A DNA stretch of 8,593 nucleotides from positions 1 through 8,593 of the forward strand of contig JBMYYR010000066.1 of assembly GCA_049609625.1 (NCBI GenBank), written 5' to 3'. This DNA is from JBMYYR01 sp049609625. GTDB lineage: Bacteria > Bacteroidota > Bacteroidia > Flavobacteriales > CAJXXR01. Both the position numbers and the translations under genes were made by a program. Numbering within the stretch: position 1 is the first letter of the stretch; the number at the start of each line of letters is the position of its first letter. Positions 7,301-8,593 of the stretch are shown here, piece after piece. The notes under the pieces are model-generated. The model was not told where the DNA came from and ran no database searches. It was given only the letters and a program-made list of their open reading frames with translations.

Positions 7301-8574
7301 GTCATAATCATATTCAATACATCAATTACAAAAATGCCCGACGAAATGAAAATCACAATATGCATGCAAGACTTCTTGCTATTGAACGATTGATTACCGA
7401 AACAAAAAAGGGTAAAACTGTTTTTGTGCCGCCTATGGAAAACTTTAGAGCAGAGGCAAAAAAGCAGATGGAGTCGATTTTGATTTCGATCAAAACAAAA
7501 AACAAAGTGGTAACCAAAAACATAAATACCATTAAAGTAAAAAGTGGAACGCTCAGTAAAACTCAACTCACGCCAAGAGGGCAGTTACACAAAGAGACTG
7601 TTTATGGAAAGAGCAAACGTTTGATGGAGAAAGCTACAAAAATCAATAAAAAATTGACCTTAGAGAAGATAGCTTTGATTGAAAATAAGGCTCAACGTCA
7701 ATTGATTTTAGACCATCTTAGTTTATTTGAAAACAAGCCCGAACTTGCCTTTGACACTAAAACCCTCAAAAAAACACCTCTTCTTTGGAAAAAAGAACCA
7801 CTAAAAGAAGTATTTTGTTTTGAGGAACTGTATACTATCAGAAAAGATATTGGGCCAGACTTAAAGCTAGACAAGGTGATTGACAAACACATCCAGTCGA
7901 TTCTCAAAACTAGGCTCGAAAAATTTAATGGAGATAAGAAAAAAGCATTTTCTGATTTAGACAAACAGCCCATTTGGCTTAATGAAGCGCAAGGTATAGC
8001 TATAAAGCGTGTAACAATAAAAGGTGTCGTAAATGCTGAAGCTTTACATGTTGCAAAAGACCATTTAGGAAAAGTTATTGTAGATGAGAAAGGACGAAAG
8101 CAGGCCGTTGATTTTGTGAGTTTAGGAAACAATCATCACATTGCTATTTACCAAGACAAAGAGGGAAACTTAAAGGAGAAAGTGGTATCTTTATATGAAG
8201 CCGTTGCTCGAAAAACTCAAGATTTAGACGTTGTTGATAAATGTTATAATCAAGATTTGGGCTGGACATTTCAATTTACGATGAAGCAAAATGAGATGTT
8301 TGTCTTTCCGAATGAAGCTGAAGATTTTGATCCATCTACAATTGATTTATTGGATGAAAAACATAGCTCTTTGATTAGTAAACATTTGTTTAGGGTGCAA
8401 AAAATTGCATCAAAAGATTATGTGTTTAGGCATCATTTAGAAACACATGTTGAGGATATTAAAAACTTAAAAGATGTTACTTGGAAAAGAATACGGAGTG
8501 AAAAAGACTTAAAAGGAATTATTAAAGTTAGGGTAAATCATATTGGAAAAATAGTACATATAAGAGAATATTAA
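4360..8574 (+). CDS. cas9: CRISPR-associated endonuclease Cas9 (probably subtype II-C)
   Basis: RNA-guided DNA endonuclease of 1404 residues; uses crRNA:tracrRNA to cut both strands of matching DNA. RuvC-I is at the N-terminus (GLDLGTGSIGWAL, Asp10). The arginine-rich bridge helix (LKRGARRNLQRYKLRR) is at 68-83, and the recognition lobe at about 90-690. RuvC-II IRIELAREL has Glu717 (SpCas9 Glu762). HNH carries EHIIP with His800 and Asn823 (SpCas9 His840, Asn863), with Glu799 where SpCas9 has Asp839. RuvC-III HHAMDAL has His970 and Asp973. The WED/PAM-interacting region is about 1030-1404, ending in FRHHLETHVEDIK...VNHIGKIVHIREY, typical of Bacteroidota Cas9. All catalytic residues are present and the frame is intact. 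The start is fixed by Asp10 and the lack of an upstream alternative. It is longer than compact II-C enzymes (about 1000-1100) but usual for this phylum's branch. II-C is inferred, since the genes after cas9 are not visible. A tracrRNA gene diverges immediately upstream. Confidence 0.98.
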   Translation: MKTKRILGLDLGTGSIGWALVEESRNDLKELVEAQIIKLGVRVNPLTVDEKKDFESGKPLTTNADRTLKRGARRNLQRYKLRRESLVKTLVDNKLITHQTPLTEIGKGTTHYTLSMRAKAAKERVELEDLARIFLMINKKRGYKSSRKTKSGDEGVAIDGMGIAKYLYDYEITPGQYVLGLLAEKKISIPDFYRSDLQREFLAIWEKQSSFYPEILTDDLFQKLQDKNKSQTWAICQEPFSIVGIKLAGKKNEQQLQKYQLRVSGLSEQLNLEHLAIVLQEINNDMNQSSGYLGAISDRSKILYIDKKTVGRYLYEQLQENRHTSLKNQVFYRQDYLDEFEQIWTTQAQHHPVLTEDLKDEIRDIIIFYQRKLKSQKGQLGFCQFESWEEDRKDKKGNIVLNKSTGLPKKRQLGRRVISKSSPLFQEFKIWQNINNLKFISKDKSEHFELDLSQKQALFEELNINKQLTEKQVLKFFKLSDKLWKTNQPLVDRKSNKVKPLEGNRTNAALYDVYQEIAKQKGYGFEWQKKTAKDINEELKAIFPDLGLNPELLNFDVNIEGSAFDKQKSYQLWHLLYSAEDDGKIEESDRLLYGDTDVKLRKKLHKIFGFEPEFAKLMSAVMLQDDYGSLSSKAIRKIIIHLQKGHEYSEACSLAGYKHSDSKTSEDRAQEVLKDCLELLPKNSLRNPVVEKILNQMVNVVNQVSETYGKPDEIRIELARELKKSAKERKDMTQNIASATRENEDIRQKILKDFGFTATRNDVIRYKLWRELDKRGYKTVFSDRCIPYEKLFSKEVDIEHIIPKALLFDDSFSNKTLAYRDVNLKKSNRTALDFMQEDYHSELENYKARVEDLYKSNSIGRSKYMKLLKPADELSEGFIARDLRNTQYIAKKAKEMLEEVFGTVISTTGKITDELRSDWDLINVMKELNFPKYKAVGLTEIQTRWDNGREKEKEVEIIKDWTKRNDHRHHAMDALTVAFTSHNHIQYINYKNARRNENHNMHARLLAIERLITETKKGKTVFVPPMENFRAEAKKQMESILISIKTKNKVVTKNINTIKVKSGTLSKTQLTPRGQLHKETVYGKSKRLMEKATKINKKLTLEKIALIENKAQRQLILDHLSLFENKPELAFDTKTLKKTPLLWKKEPLKEVFCFEELYTIRKDIGPDLKLDKVIDKHIQSILKTRLEKFNGDKKKAFSDLDKQPIWLNEAQGIAIKRVTIKGVVNAEALHVAKDHLGKVIVDEKGRKQAVDFVSLGNNHHIAIYQDKEGNLKEKVVSLYEAVARKTQDLDVVDKCYNQDLGWTFQFTMKQNEMFVFPNEAEDFDPSTIDLLDEKHSSLISKHLFRVQKIASKDYVFRHHLETHVEDIKNLKDVTWKRIRSEKDLKGIIKVRVNHIGKIVHIREY

Positions 8575-8593
8575 ACCAAATACCAAATGAACA

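Noticed and set aside
7171..7566. Minus-strand open frame of 131 codons inside cas9
   Set aside because: It is antisense to the cas9 region that includes RuvC-III; its Phe-rich and Ser-rich product is typical of a shadow of lysine-rich coding sequence. The same applies to the 144-codon frame at 7698-8132. An anti-CRISPR idea was considered and dropped for lack of any support.
8587..8593. Possible start of a downstream gene, ATGAACA, 12 bases after the cas9 stop
   Set aside because: A cas1 gene is expected here, but only two full codons are visible, so neither a start nor a product can be supported.

Overview
The window looks like chromosome from a member of the Bacteroidota, most likely a flavobacterium. 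The protein sequences read as flavobacterial, the DNA is AT-rich, Shine-Dalgarno motifs are absent, and several starts are preceded by the TAnnTTTG -7 element of this phylum. It holds five complete protein genes, the first 41 codons of a sixth, and one well-supported small RNA gene.

Left part (1-2840). A truncated pseB-like gene (UDP-GlcNAc 4,6-dehydratase, nucleotide-sugar synthesis) runs off the left edge on the minus strand. A strong hairpin terminator separates it from ahcY (S-adenosylhomocysteine hydrolase, minus). An Sfp-type 4'-phosphopantetheinyl transferase gene diverges from ahcY across only 25 bases. It converges on a PaaI-type hotdog thioesterase gene on the minus strand.

Middle (2786-4219). 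A PLP-dependent alpha-oxoamine synthase, like serine palmitoyltransferase or cysteate acyltransferase, lies on the minus strand. It has its own TAnnTTTG element and a clear terminator. The phosphopantetheinyl transferase (activates acyl carrier proteins), the thioesterase and this acyl-condensing enzyme all touch acyl-thioester or lipid chemistry, but they do not form one operon.

Right part (4220-8593). A type II CRISPR-Cas locus begins here. The gene for a large Cas9 (1404 residues, all RuvC and HNH catalytic residues present) fills the plus strand to the right edge. Just upstream and divergent, on the minus strand, is a compact RNA gene with a -7 element, an anti-repeat, a nexus-like hairpin and an intrinsic terminator; I read it as the tracrRNA. 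No repeat-spacer array and no cas1 or cas2 lie inside the window; they are expected beyond 8593. The system belongs to a known class (probably II-C, Bacteroidota branch) and I see no evidence of an undescribed one. The most informative part is the 4220-4359 interval, where the tracrRNA, its promoter and the cas9 promoter are packed together.
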